Shown: piece after piece, positions 40,292 through 49,206 of the stretch
Position numbering within the stretch: position 1 is the first letter of the stretch
Layout of the letters: the number at the start of each line of letters is the position of its first letter
NCBI GenBank assembly: GCA_017618075.1
Contig: JAFZUY010000025.1
Span: 62,001-126,000 of the forward strand
Direction: 5' to 3'
Length of the DNA stretch: 64,000 bases
Source of the DNA: Lachnospiraceae bacterium
GTDB lineage: Bacteria; Bacillota; Clostridia; Lachnospirales; Lachnospiraceae
The notes under the pieces: model-generated
Seen by the model: only the letters and a program-made list of their open reading frames with translations
What the model was told of the DNA's origin: nothing
Database searches by the model: none
Translations under genes and position numbers: made by a program

Positions 40292-41446
40292 ATGGAATGT
40301 TATCTTGACAATTCGGCCACAACGAAAGCTTTCGATGAAGTCATCGAAGCCGTAAAGTCCGAAATGAGCGAATATTACGGCAACCCCTCAAGCATGCATA
40401 TAAAGGGTTTTGAAGCCGAAAAGAAAATAAAAGAGACGACAAAAATAATCGCTTCCACCTTAAAGTGTGACGAGAGCGAAATTATATATACATCCGGCGG
40501 TACCGAAGCCGACAATATGGCTTTAATCGGTATTGCGAGAGCTTATAAAAGAAGCGGAAAACATATCATCACTTCTTCGATAGAGCATGCTGCAATTCTT
40601 CAGAGTGCAGAGTTTCTTAAAGAAGAAGGCTATGAAATAACATATCTTTCAACCGATTCAAACGGTGTTGTGAACCTTGAAGAATTGGAAAATTCCATCA
40701 GGGAAGATACAATTCTCGTTTCCGTAATGGGCGTAAACAACGAAATCGGTACCGTTGAACCGATTGAGAAAATATCCGAGATTATCAAAAAGAAAAATCC
40801 CGATACTCTTTTCCATGTGGATGCCGTACAGGCGTACGGAAAGATTAAACTCATTCCCAAGAAAATGGGTATTGATTTACTCAGTGTAAGCGGTCATAAA
40901 ATACACGGTCCCAAGGGAATCGGTTTTCTTTATGTGTCTTACAAAATTAAAATCAAACCGATTATTTTCGGTGGCGGACAGCAAAAGAACATGCGAAGCG
41001 GTACCGAAAATGTATGCGGTATCATGGGACTTGGCGCAGCGGTTAAAAAGATATTTGATAATTTCGACGAAGACACCTCACGCATGAGGGAACTTCGCGA
41101 AAGAATGATAAAAGGCCTTACAGAGTGCGAAGGCGTTACAATAAACGGTGCGGATTTTGAAAACAGTGCACCTCACATTGTCAGTGCTTCCGTAAAAGGT
41201 GTAAGAGCGGAAGTCTTACTTCATTCACTCGAAGAAAAGGGTATTTATATTTCTTCGGGCAGCGCCTGCGCATCCAACAAACCTGCGGTTTCGGCCACCT
41301 TAAAGGCCATCGGCGTTGACAAGGACCTTCTTGATTCAACAGTCAGATTCAGTTTTTCGGTACTTACTACAAGAGACGAAATAGATTATGCACTTGAAAA
41401 TTTCAAAGAAACGATAGAAAAATTAAGGCTTTATGTAAGACGTTAA
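40292..41446 (+). CDS. Cysteine desulfurase (NifS/IscS family)
   Basis: A 384-residue PLP enzyme that removes sulfur from cysteine. YLDNSATTKA start, TSGGTEADNMAL, the PLP Lys in SVSGHKIHGPKGIGF, and the active Cys loop SSGSACASNKPAVSATL. The short active-site loop is typical of clostridial NifS-like enzymes. ThiI, a tRNA sulfur transferase needing such a donor, is encoded at 44406; in many Firmicutes the two genes are neighbours, here they are separated by two signalling genes. Confidence 0.93.
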   Translation: MECYLDNSATTKAFDEVIEAVKSEMSEYYGNPSSMHIKGFEAEKKIKETTKIIASTLKCDESEIIYTSGGTEADNMALIGIARAYKRSGKHIITSSIEHAAILQSAEFLKEEGYEITYLSTDSNGVVNLEELENSIREDTILVSVMGVNNEIGTVEPIEKISEIIKKKNPDTLFHVDAVQAYGKIKLIPKKMGIDLLSVSGHKIHGPKGIGFLYVSYKIKIKPIIFGGGQQKNMRSGTENVCGIMGLGAAVKKIFDNFDEDTSRMRELRERMIKGLTECEGVTINGADFENSAPHIVSASVKGVRAEVLLHSLEEKGIYISSGSACASNKPAVSATLKAIGVDKDLLDSTVRFSFSVLTTRDEIDYALENFKETIEKLRLYVRR

Positions 41447-41456
41447 AGGAGAGAGC

Positions 41457-43580
41457 ATGTTACCTTTTTCCACCACAATGGTGCTTAGTTTAATCGAATT
41501 TTTCTGCGTGGTTGTACTTCACGTTATATATGCGTTCGGCCATTTCGGAATTGAAGAAACGCTTCTTTCCGCAATAGGTTTTATTCCTATTCTTTTAACA
41601 GTACTTCTTTTCAGATTGGTCAAAAAAGAGTCGATTATCATCAGAGTGTTCTATATTTCCATGCTTATCGCAAGCTACTTTATTGCATGGAAAATTCAGA
41701 CTCTCGGTATGTTAATCATGGTTTATTTCGCCGGCGCATTAATGATTGCTTTGCACTCTAACCGAAAGCTCATGCTCGAGTATTCGATTGTATCCGCAGT
41801 TATTTTAATTGCAATGGCGATTTTCCAGATGGATGCAATCGACAAGGTCTGCCCTTCGCAGATTTATTACATTTACCTGATTCTGTATGCATTCGGTATG
41901 GTGACGTTAGTCTTTATGGCGAGCGGTATCAAAAATTACAAGCAGAAGATGGAAGAAAAACAGGTGGAAGCACAGAATGCTCTTGAAGCAAAAAGCAACT
42001 TCCTAGCAAATATGTCCCATGAAATCAGAACGCCTATGAACGCAATCTGCGGTATGGCACAGCTTCTCTCCGAGAGAGAACTCGGGGATGAAGAGACTGA
42101 ATATGTTGAGACAATTCAGAAGTCCAGCGAGAGTCTTCTTTCAATTATCAACGAAATCCTCGACTTCTCCAAGATTGATTCCGGTAAGATGGAAATAAAC
42201 GAAGAAGAATACCACTTCAATTCGCTTATCCACGATGTATTAAGTATCATCGAATTCAGACTAAAAGATAAATCAGTCAAGCTGATAACCGAGATTAATC
42301 CAAACATTCCAAGAATAATGATCGGTGATGAACTTCGTATCAGACAGATTTTAATCAACCTTTTAAACAACGCCGTAAACTTCACCCACCGAGGCAGCAT
42401 TACTCTAAAAATTGTCTGGGTTCCCCAGGGAATCGACAAGGGTGTCCTCGAAGTGGAAGTAAAAGATACAGGTATCGGTATTTCCGAAGAAAACATGGGC
42501 AAACTCTTCAAGGCCTTCGGACAGATTGATACCAGAAAAAACAGAAACGTTGAAGGTACAGGTCTTGGTCTTGCGATTTCCAAGAACTTACTTGAACTCA
42601 TGGGCGGCGGTATCTGGGCAACCAGTACACCCGATTACGGTTCGACCTTCAGCTTCTCGCTTCCTCAGAAAGTTAAGGACGGAAGACCTTCGAACTATAA
42701 AAACGATCACAATATCGTTGTCAGACAAAACGACGAATTTAAGATTTCCTTTAAGGCGCCTACTGCACGTGTAATGATTGTAGACGATAACAAGGTTAAC
42801 CTTTTGGTTGCTTTTGAAATCATGAAAAGATTCGGCTTCGAAGCAACGACTATCGATAACGGCGCAGAAGCCTTTAACAGAATCGACGAACATCTTGTAA
42901 CCTATGATATTATTTTCATGGATCATATGATGCCTTTTATGGACGGTGTTGAAACCACCATGAAGATAAGAGCGCTGGATTCGCAGTATGCGAAAGAAAT
43001 CCCCATCATTGCTCTTACCGCTAATGCAATAAAAGGAGTGGAAAAACAGTTCAAGGATGCGGGCATGAACGATTATCTTTCAAAGCCTATCCATGTCGAT
43101 CAGTTAAACGATATCTTAAAGAGATGGCTTCCTCTTGAAAAGCAGATTCGTGTTGTAGACGGCGAAGAAATGAAGCCCGTTCCTTCCAGCAACGCCAAGA
43201 CAAAGGAACAGAGAGAAGAGGATATTCTTTTCTCAATCAAAGGCATCAATCCCGAGACAGGTATCAGAAACTGTGGCGGAAACAGAAATGTTTATATACA
43301 GATTCTGCGTACTTTTTCATCGTCCAATCTTGCTGCCGGACTTGAGTCCTACTATGAAGATTCTGACTGGAAAAACTACGAGGTTATTGCTCATTCCGTA
43401 AAAGGAGCATGCCGTAATATCGGTGCAAATGAAATCGGCGAAAAGGCTTACCAGCTTGAACTTGCAGGCAAAAAAGGCGATGAAACCTTCATCAGGGCAA
43501 ACCACAATGATTTCTTAAATGAATACAAAGAACTGATAAGTTCAATTACCAAAGCGATTATTACTCTTAACATACATTAA
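41457..43580 (+). CDS. Hybrid sensor histidine kinase with receiver and Hpt domains
   Basis: 707 residues. Five or six membrane helices (about 5-160) without a large outside loop, a short coiled linker, HisKA with H188 (NMSHEIRTPMNAI), HATPase (NLLNNAVNFTH; GTGLGLAISKNLLELMGGG), receiver with phospho-acceptor D489 (FMDHMMPFMDG), and a C-terminal Hpt with H646 (AHSVKGACRNIGA). It can run a full phosphorelay to a separate output regulator. The LytTR regulator encoded next could be that target, but hybrid kinases of this type also act on diguanylate cyclases and others. It starts 10 bases after the desulfurase gene. Confidence 0.92.
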   Translation: MLPFSTTMVLSLIEFFCVVVLHVIYAFGHFGIEETLLSAIGFIPILLTVLLFRLVKKESIIIRVFYISMLIASYFIAWKIQTLGMLIMVYFAGALMIALHSNRKLMLEYSIVSAVILIAMAIFQMDAIDKVCPSQIYYIYLILYAFGMVTLVFMASGIKNYKQKMEEKQVEAQNALEAKSNFLANMSHEIRTPMNAICGMAQLLSERELGDEETEYVETIQKSSESLLSIINEILDFSKIDSGKMEINEEEYHFNSLIHDVLSIIEFRLKDKSVKLITEINPNIPRIMIGDELRIRQILINLLNNAVNFTHRGSITLKIVWVPQGIDKGVLEVEVKDTGIGISEENMGKLFKAFGQIDTRKNRNVEGTGLGLAISKNLLELMGGGIWATSTPDYGSTFSFSLPQKVKDGRPSNYKNDHNIVVRQNDEFKISFKAPTARVMIVDDNKVNLLVAFEIMKRFGFEATTIDNGAEAFNRIDEHLVTYDIIFMDHMMPFMDGVETTMKIRALDSQYAKEIPIIALTANAIKGVEKQFKDAGMNDYLSKPIHVDQLNDILKRWLPLEKQIRVVDGEEMKPVPSSNAKTKEQREEDILFSIKGINPETGIRNCGGNRNVYIQILRTFSSSNLAAGLESYYEDSDWKNYEVIAHSVKGACRNIGANEIGEKAYQLELAGKKGDETFIRANHNDFLNEYKELISSITKAIITLNIH

Positions 43581-43612
43581 TAAAAGCTTTTCTAAAAAGC
43601 GCCCGAATGGGC

Positions 43613-43640
43613 AACCGTCTTGTCAAAAGGCGGTTTTTTT
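43613..43640 (+). terminator. Terminator after the hybrid kinase
   Basis: AACCGTCTT / AAGGCGGTT stem with a short loop, then seven T residues. Its loop contains the -35 of the next promoter. Confidence 0.85.
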
Positions 43641-43648
43641 AGTATAAT
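43620..43648 (+). promoter_or_regulatory. Promoter of the LytTR regulator, overlapping a terminator
   Basis: TTGTCA, a 17-base spacer, TATAAT. The -35 box sits in the loop and the spacer spans the descending stem and T-run of the preceding terminator. Confidence 0.75.
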
Positions 43649-43687
43649 TTAAAGGATGCAATAAGCATCGCCAAGGGGGAATTGAAA

Positions 43688-44398
43688 ATGTTCAAGGTTG
43701 CGATTTGCGATGATGAAATGACATCATTGATGATTAACCAGGCACTTACCGAGCAGGTATTAGAAGAAGCAAATATCGAATATGAAATTACCACATTCGA
43801 AGACATGCAGTCCATGATTAAGGGAGTCTTGGATGATAATGCGGATTTTGATCTTCTTTTATCAGACATACTTGCGGTGGGAATGAACGGAATCGAAGCG
43901 GCTGAGGAAATCAGAAGACTCGGTGATAAACTGCCGATAGTATTCATTTCTTCAACGGCTGAATTTGCTCTGGACGGATATCGTGTAAATGCACTCAGAT
44001 ATTTACAGAAGCCGGTACAGATAGACAAGTTAAAAGAAGCGATTCTCGAAGCGTATGCAGCCAAGGGTTCCAAGAAAAAAGAATATCTTTCTTTCCAGGT
44101 TGCAGACAGATTTTACAAGGTCAACCTTGATGACATTGTGTATCTTGAGAGTATGGGAAGAGATACATACGTGGTTACCAAGACTGAGACAATCTGCGTT
44201 CATGCGAAGTTCTCCGATATGGAGCAGCAGGTTCCTTCAGACAGATTCGTCAGATGCCACAGATCATACATTATCAATCTGTCCGAAGTAAAGGACATAG
44301 CTAGATACAGATTTTTAACTAAGAACGGTATAGAGATTCCGATCAGTCAGCTTCAGTATACCGACGTTAAAAAAGATTTTATAGAATTCGAGCAGTAA
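43688..44398 (+). CDS. LytTR-family response regulator
   Basis: About 236 residues: receiver domain with D8/D9 and phospho-acceptor D60 (LLLSDILAVGMNGIEAA), then a LytTR DNA-binding domain (about 135-235; LDDIVYLESMGRDTYVVT, FVRCHRSYIINLSEVKDI). LytTR regulators usually control surface or secreted functions. ATG 43688 follows AGGGGGAA; an earlier TTG at 43682 is unlikely. No LytS/AgrC-type kinase is next to it; the hybrid kinase upstream is the nearest candidate. Confidence 0.9.
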   Translation: MFKVAICDDEMTSLMINQALTEQVLEEANIEYEITTFEDMQSMIKGVLDDNADFDLLLSDILAVGMNGIEAAEEIRRLGDKLPIVFISSTAEFALDGYRVNALRYLQKPVQIDKLKEAILEAYAAKGSKKKEYLSFQVADRFYKVNLDDIVYLESMGRDTYVVTKTETICVHAKFSDMEQQVPSDRFVRCHRSYIINLSEVKDIARYRFLTKNGIEIPISQLQYTDVKKDFIEFEQ

Positions 44399-44405
44399 AA
44401 CAGTT

Positions 44406-45584
44406 ATGACAGACACATATTTAATCAAGTACGGTGAGATTTTTTTAAAGGGCAAAAACAGATTTATTTTTGAAGATGCGCTCGTAAACAGAATTACCGA
44501 AGCTGTAGAAAAGGTAGAGGGAAGATTTAAGGTTTATAAATATCTTTCCAGAGTCTATGTAGAATGTAAAAGCGATTTTGACGAAGAAGAATTAATCGCT
44601 GCACTTAAAAAAGTATTCGGTATTACGGCAATATGTCCGGTTCGCGTACTTGAAGACAAGGGATTTGACGATCTAAAAGAGCAGCTCGTAAAATATGTGG
44701 CTGAAGTTCATCCCGAAGCGAATTTTACTTTTAAGATGCTTTGCAAGAGAGCAAGAAAGAATTATCCGCTCAATTCACAGGAAATGAACTGTGCACTCGG
44801 AGAAGTGCTTCTTGACAGTTACCCTAATTTAAAAGTTAATGTACACAACCCTGATGTTCTTATTACCGTAGAGGTAAGAGAGCGTATTTATGTGTATTCA
44901 AAATCCATTCCCGGACCCGGCGGAATGCCTGTAGGTACCGCAGGAAAGGCAATGGTTCTTTTATCAGGAGGACTTGATTCGCCAGTTGCCGCATATATGA
45001 TATCAAAGCGCGGCGTTAAGATAGAGGCGGTTTATTTCCATGCTCCTCCCTATACATCCGAGAGGGCTAAGGAAAAGGTCGTAGACCTGGCTAAAATTGT
45101 ATCCGCATACACAGGTCCGATTAAACTTCACGTAATAAACTTCACGGATATTCAAATGGCGATATATCAGAAATGTCCGCCCGATGAGCTTACAATCATC
45201 ATGAGAAGATACATGATGAGAATCGCAGAGCACATCGCTTTGGAAAACGGCTGTATGGGCCTTGTTACAGGTGAGAGCATAGGTCAGGTTGCAAGCCAGA
45301 CAATGCAGTCTTTGATGTGTACCAACGAAGTCTGCGCGCTTCCCGTATACAGACCGCTTATCGCATTTGACAAACAGGATATAGTTGATATCTCCGAAAA
45401 GATTAATACCTACGAAACCAGCGTTCTTCCTTACGAAGACTGTTGTACGATATTCGTAGCGGAACATCCTGTCACAAAACCGATACCTTCCGTAATCGAA
45501 AAACACGAACACAATCTGGACGATTGTATCGATGAAATGTACAAGAAGGCAATCGAAGAGAGAGAAATAATAGAGATTAAATAA
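44406..45584 (+). CDS. thiI: tRNA uracil 4-sulfurtransferase ThiI
   Basis: A 392-residue protein: ferredoxin-like and THUMP domains at the N-terminus (about 1-165), then the PP-loop ATP pyrophosphatase domain (LLSGGLDSPVAAYMISKRG). GESIGQVASQTM is the conserved ThiI motif. It makes 4-thiouridine at position 8 of tRNA, with sulfur from a cysteine desulfurase. Like most Firmicute ThiI proteins it lacks the C-terminal rhodanese domain. It begins seven bases after the LytTR gene. Confidence 0.95.
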   Translation: MTDTYLIKYGEIFLKGKNRFIFEDALVNRITEAVEKVEGRFKVYKYLSRVYVECKSDFDEEELIAALKKVFGITAICPVRVLEDKGFDDLKEQLVKYVAEVHPEANFTFKMLCKRARKNYPLNSQEMNCALGEVLLDSYPNLKVNVHNPDVLITVEVRERIYVYSKSIPGPGGMPVGTAGKAMVLLSGGLDSPVAAYMISKRGVKIEAVYFHAPPYTSERAKEKVVDLAKIVSAYTGPIKLHVINFTDIQMAIYQKCPPDELTIIMRRYMMRIAEHIALENGCMGLVTGESIGQVASQTMQSLMCTNEVCALPVYRPLIAFDKQDIVDISEKINTYETSVLPYEDCCTIFVAEHPVTKPIPSVIEKHEHNLDDCIDEMYKKAIEEREIIEIK

Positions 45585-45586
45585 AA

Positions 45587-45624
45587 AGTGGTGCCAGACC
45601 CCGCATGGAGCCTGGCACCTTTAA
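45587..45624. terminator. Terminator of thiI, GGTGCC hairpin family
   Basis: AAGTGGTGCCAG / CTGGCACCTTT stem enclosing a C-rich loop. Fourth copy of the GGTGCC hairpin family in the window, between convergent genes. Confidence 0.75.
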
Positions 45625-45688
45625 CTAAAAAGAAAAAAGCAACACAGTGAACTGCATTGCTTTAAACTCAACTTACTTGATTATCTGA

Positions 45689-45919
45689 TTAAACGATGTA
45701 AGGTGCAAGTACCTTTAATACCTCGTCGCAATCATTCTCGGCATGAATGTTAAGCTCGATGTTCTTAGATAAGTCAAGGGAGAAAATACCCATGATTGAC
45801 TTAGCATCGATTACATATCTTCCGGATACAAGATCGAAATCATAATCAAATTTAGTAATATCATTAACAAATGCTTTTACCTTATCGATTGAGTTTAAAG
45901 AAATTGTAACTGTCTTCAT
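45689..45919 (-). CDS. HPr-like protein lacking the PTS phosphorylatable histidine
   Basis: 76 residues with the HPr fold. The regulatory serine region AKSIMGIFSLDL (S41) matches Ser46 of HPr, the HPrK site. The catalytic GIHARPA segment is replaced by SIDKVKA, with Asp at the His15 position, so it cannot carry PTS phosphate. This resembles Bacillus Crh, a regulatory paralogue acting with CcpA, but is not a clear Crh orthologue. AGGAGG and a good minus-strand promoter (45976-46004) show it is a stand-alone gene. Confidence 0.85.
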   Translation of the reverse strand: MKTVTISLNSIDKVKAFVNDITKFDYDFDLVSGRYVIDAKSIMGIFSLDLSKNIELNIHAENDCDEVLKVLAPYIV

Positions 45920-45975
45920 GTTGAATAACCTCCTTTATACTGTTTCTACCTGTGATTATTTCCAATCACGAGTTT

Positions 45976-46004
45976 ATAATATGGTATATGGAAAGAAAAG
46001 TCAA
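45976..46004 (-). promoter_or_regulatory. Promoter of the HPr-like gene (minus strand)
   Basis: Read on the minus strand: TTGACT, a 17-base spacer, TATTAT, about 57 bases before the start codon. Confidence 0.75.
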
Positions 46005-46037
46005 TTACAAAAAGTGCCGAAAATAAAGGGTCAAAAA

Positions 46038-47402
46038 ATGAGAACTATAGCATTTCATAACCTAGGCTGTAAGGTGAATTCATACGAGACGGATGCAATG
46101 GCACAAAAATGTATCGAAAAAGGATACAAAATTGTCGACTTTGAACAAAAAAGTGACATTTATGTGGTAAATACATGCTCCGTAACAAACATTGCAGACC
46201 GAAAAAGTCGTCAAATGTTACATAAAGCCAAAAAACAAAATCCCGATTCCGTAGTGGTTGCGGTGGGCTGTTTCGTGCAGGCAAATCCCGAAGAAGCAGC
46301 CAGGGACGAAGCTATCGATTTAATAGTCGGCAACAACAAGAAGAAGGATTTGTTTGAAATTCTCGAAGAGTATTTAAAACAAAAAAACGACAGCAAGGAT
46401 TTGCAGGGTACTACAATCACGGATGTACATCACTGCGATTATGAAGAGTTAAAAATCAACAAGAGCGAAGAGCATTCGCGTGTATTCGTAAAGATTCAGG
46501 ACGGGTGCGACAGATACTGTACATACTGCATTATTCCGTATGTCAGAGGCAATTTAAGATCGAGAAAACCCGAAGATGTGGTAAGAGAGATTGAAGAAAT
46601 AGCCGCTAACGGCTACAGAGAAGTGGTTATCACCGGAATTCATCTCTCGTCCTACGGAAAGGACTTCCTAAAAGACGGAAAACCCTCTCTGGACTACACC
46701 GGTAATGCCGATTATTTAATAGACCTCCTAAAAGATATAAACGAAATCGAAGGCATAGACAGAATAAGAATCGGTTCATTTGAGCCGATGATTCTCTCCG
46801 AAGATTTTGTTGCGAAGTTAAGTAAGATATCAAAACTTTGCCCGCATTTTCATATATCACTTCAGTCAGGGTGTGACACCGTGCTTAAGCGCATGAACAG
46901 ACATTATAATACCGAGCAGTTTTATGAGAAAACGGTTCTTTTACGAGAGTATTTCCCCGGCTGTGCATTAACAACAGATGTTATAGTAGGTTTCCCGGGC
47001 GAGACGGAAGAGGAATTCAGGGAAACTTACGAATACCTAACGAAGATTAAATTCTTCGAAACGCATATCTTCCCTTACTCAAGAAGAAAAGGCACTGTTG
47101 CAGACAGAATGCCCGGTCAGCTTACAATGAATGAGAAAAAGGAACGTGTATCCAAACTTCTTGAGCTTGATGCTAAACTTTCGAGAGAATACAGGGAAAG
47201 CAAGCTTAATGCCACTGACAACATCATCATTGAGGAAATTAAAAACATAGACGGAAAAAATTATTATGTCGGCCACACACCTGAATATGTTATGGTGGCA
47301 CTTAAGGAAGACGAGGCACTAAGTAAATTAGTCGGTCGGACAGTAAAAGTTAAGCTTGATAAAATGCTTACCGATGAAGTGGTAATTGGAGAAAAACTAT
47401 GA
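46038..47402 (+). CDS. mtaB: tRNA t6A37 methylthiotransferase MtaB
   Basis: About 454 residues: the UPF0004 domain with Cys ligands (HNLGCKVNSYETDAM, NTCSVTNIADRKSRQ, VGCFVQ), the radical SAM domain with CDRYCTYC, and a C-terminal TRAM-like domain. MtaB converts t6A to ms2t6A at tRNA position 37. ATG 46038 matches the family start; the frame extends upstream without homology and overlaps the HPr-like gene's promoter. It overlaps the next gene by four bases. Confidence 0.95.
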   Translation: MRTIAFHNLGCKVNSYETDAMAQKCIEKGYKIVDFEQKSDIYVVNTCSVTNIADRKSRQMLHKAKKQNPDSVVVAVGCFVQANPEEAARDEAIDLIVGNNKKKDLFEILEEYLKQKNDSKDLQGTTITDVHHCDYEELKINKSEEHSRVFVKIQDGCDRYCTYCIIPYVRGNLRSRKPEDVVREIEEIAANGYREVVITGIHLSSYGKDFLKDGKPSLDYTGNADYLIDLLKDINEIEGIDRIRIGSFEPMILSEDFVAKLSKISKLCPHFHISLQSGCDTVLKRMNRHYNTEQFYEKTVLLREYFPGCALTTDVIVGFPGETEEEFRETYEYLTKIKFFETHIFPYSRRKGTVADRMPGQLTMNEKKERVSKLLELDAKLSREYRESKLNATDNIIIEEIKNIDGKNYYVGHTPEYVMVALKEDEALSKLVGRTVKVKLDKMLTDEVVIGEKL

Positions 47403-47707
47403 AATATTCCAAAGATGAAGCCTTGGATGAAATCATGAAACGAGGCAAAATAATTAAAAAGAAACATGATAAAAGAAACACAGTCATTCTGTCTTCTGCG
47501 ACCGCTTTGTCGGCATTTCTTCTTGTAATCACAGTCAGCATTTTTGCGGGCGGCGGAAGTGCGGGGACATATTCGGCTTATGGTTCTTTTGTGCTTAACA
47601 ACGATTCCATTCAGTATGTAGTGGAAGCACTGGCAACGTTTTTATTCGGATCTCTTATAACGGTTGTTATATACAGAATCCGCAATTCGAGATATACCAA
47701 GAGATAA
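47399..47707 (+). CDS. Small two-helix membrane protein, copy 1 of a local family
   Basis: 102 residues. A charged, cytoplasmic N-terminus (MKYSKDEALDEIMKRGKII, then KKKHDKR), a first membrane helix (about 29-50), an outside loop with GTYSAYGSFVL, a second helix (about 65-92) and a basic tail. It is clearly paralogous to the protein at 51519 (same start, same helix layout, shared SAYGSF). It overlaps mtaB by four bases and lies 13 bases before a sigma factor gene, so it could serve as its membrane anchor or anti-sigma factor; this is inference. No family recognised. Confidence 0.8.
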   Translation: MKYSKDEALDEIMKRGKIIKKKHDKRNTVILSSATALSAFLLVITVSIFAGGGSAGTYSAYGSFVLNNDSIQYVVEALATFLFGSLITVVIYRIRNSRYTKR

Positions 47708-47720
47708 GGCGGAGTAAGTT

Positions 47721-48299
47721 ATGCCCGAAACAGACGGACAACTTTATTTAAAATACGTAAAAGAGAACGATACCGAAGCCTTTCGACAGGTATATGAGAA
47801 ATACCGCGACTCTTTGATTCTTTTCTTAAACGGAATTGTCGGAAATATCGATGATGCGGAAGAACTGATGATGGATACTTTTGCAATCCTTTCATCGAGA
47901 ACGGTCAGGTACAAGGAAAAAGAGGAAGCAGGCTTTAAGACATGGCTTTACGCGATAGCGAAAAACCGTGCAAAAATGTTCTTAAGGAAACACAAAACCA
48001 TGTTTCAGCTTCCCGAAGACGACGAGATGAATTCGGAAGAATTATCTGATAATACAGATGCATCACCTGAAGAATCGCTCATAAAAGAGGAGCAAAACAA
48101 GGAACTCTATACGGCGCTTGAGAGTCTGGATTCGGACACAAGGCAGGTAATATACTTAATTTATTTTGAAGGTCTAAAACCGCCCGAAATAAGCCGTATC
48201 ATGAAGAAAAACATCAAACAGATATACAATATGACAGCACGAGGAAAGACCGCACTAAAAGATACTTTGGAAAGGAGGGGATATTCATGGGATATGTAA
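47721..48299 (+). CDS. ECF-like sigma-70 family sigma factor
   Basis: 192 residues. Region 2 includes FRQVYEKYRDSLILFLNG, DAEELMMDTFAILSSR and FKTWLYAIAKNRAKMFLRK. A short acidic linker follows, then region 4 with a helix-turn-helix (LDSDTRQVIYLIYFEGLKPPEIS). The architecture is that of group 4 (ECF) sigma factors. Upstream is a 102-residue membrane protein and downstream are a 38-residue membrane peptide, a polytopic membrane protein and a PrsW-like protease, an arrangement suggesting membrane-controlled release of the sigma factor. SD GGCGGAG before the ATG. Confidence 0.9.
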   Translation: MPETDGQLYLKYVKENDTEAFRQVYEKYRDSLILFLNGIVGNIDDAEELMMDTFAILSSRTVRYKEKEEAGFKTWLYAIAKNRAKMFLRKHKTMFQLPEDDEMNSEELSDNTDASPEESLIKEEQNKELYTALESLDSDTRQVIYLIYFEGLKPPEISRIMKKNIKQIYNMTARGKTALKDTLERRGYSWDM

Positions 48300-48403
48300 T
48301 AGTCGGGATAGCCGCATTTTTGCTTGGAATATCCCTCACACTTCTTTGTCTGCATTTAAGAGAAACAAGAAAAAACGATTTTGAAGAATCGGAGAAAAAA
48401 TGA
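48287..48403 (+). CDS. 38-residue single-helix membrane peptide
   Basis: Starts at ATG 48287, six bases after an excellent SD (AAAGGAGGGG, 48271-48280), and overlaps the end of the sigma factor gene by 13 bases in another frame. It encodes one hydrophobic helix (VIVGIAAFLLGISLTLLCLH) followed by a charged tail (RETRKNDFEESEKK). Its TGA overlaps the ATG of the next gene (48400). Strong SD, start-stop overlap and topology support a real gene. It may tether or regulate the sigma factor, or assist the downstream membrane proteins; its function is unknown. Confidence 0.75.
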   Translation: MGYVIVGIAAFLLGISLTLLCLHLRETRKNDFEESEKK

Positions 48404-49206
48404 GTTTTGAAACCGTATTTGGAAATATAATTTCAATACTGTCGTTAATCGTTACCGTTTCAATAATCATTTTGTCGGTAAGAAAACTGACGGAAACCAA
48501 GAACAAAGTTCTTTCCGTCTTTTTTACGTTTGCAATGGTCAGTTATTTTATGAGCGAAGTTTATTACTTTGCTTATAATTTTTTAATACCCGATACAAGA
48601 ATGCCCTTTGCGGCCAATGAAATCGCCGAAGCATCTATGATTCTTTTGCTTTGCGCCGTTCTTGAAACGACACTCGGCAAAGAGAAAAAAATAAACATTC
48701 CTGCATTCATCTTTTCGACAGTTTTTATCGGAATCAATATTGTTTTATGGATTTTCTGGTCAGACGAATGGATTAAGAATATCTTATTCGGCCTGCCGTA
48801 CATTTATTTTCTGTATCTGTTAATTAAGGGTGTAACCAAAACAAAGGCAGCTTCGGGCAAGGAACTTATTATAGCAGCGGTTTTAAGTTTCGTTTCACTC
48901 ACGGGAGAGGCGATTGCGTTTGCAACGCAGGATACTTTCGGACCGACAGTTGAGATATGCTGTTATCCTTTCATGTACCTTCTCTGGATATTTATCCTCG
49001 TAAAAGTAATAAAATCCCTTAGAAAAGAAAAAGCAAACCAAAGCGAGTCAATATACTTGTCTTTCACGCTGCATATCTGGACCATGCTCTTAATGTTTAT
49101 GAGCGCAGATATCTTTTATAATATCGCGAACATTATGTATATAATTGTTCTGCTTTTAATGTATCTTGCATTTAAAAAGGAGTTATCAGAAGATGATATA
49201 CGCTGA
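48400..49206 (+). CDS. Polytopic membrane protein (about eight helices), sigma-factor operon
   Basis: 268 residues with about eight hydrophobic segments and short loops. The layout resembles 7TM/8TM sensor-like integral membrane proteins, but no known signature is visible. It starts on the stop codon of the 38-residue peptide and overlaps the start of the PrsW-like gene by 14 bases, so it is certainly part of this operon. It may sense the signal that triggers the protease or sigma factor; this is inference. Confidence 0.7.
   Translation: MSFETVFGNIISILSLIVTVSIIILSVRKLTETKNKVLSVFFTFAMVSYFMSEVYYFAYNFLIPDTRMPFAANEIAEASMILLLCAVLETTLGKEKKINIPAFIFSTVFIGINIVLWIFWSDEWIKNILFGLPYIYFLYLLIKGVTKTKAASGKELIIAAVLSFVSLTGEAIAFATQDTFGPTVEICCYPFMYLLWIFILVKVIKSLRKEKANQSESIYLSFTLHIWTMLLMFMSADIFYNIANIMYIIVLLLMYLAFKKELSEDDIR

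Noticed and set aside
41457-44398. Hybrid kinase and LytTR regulator as a proven two-component pair
   Set aside because: They are separated by a terminator and an independent promoter, and LytTR regulators normally pair with LytS/AgrC-type kinases; only adjacency supports the pair.
45689-45919. Phosphocarrier HPr of the PTS
   Set aside because: The GIHARPA motif is missing; Asp stands at the histidine position.
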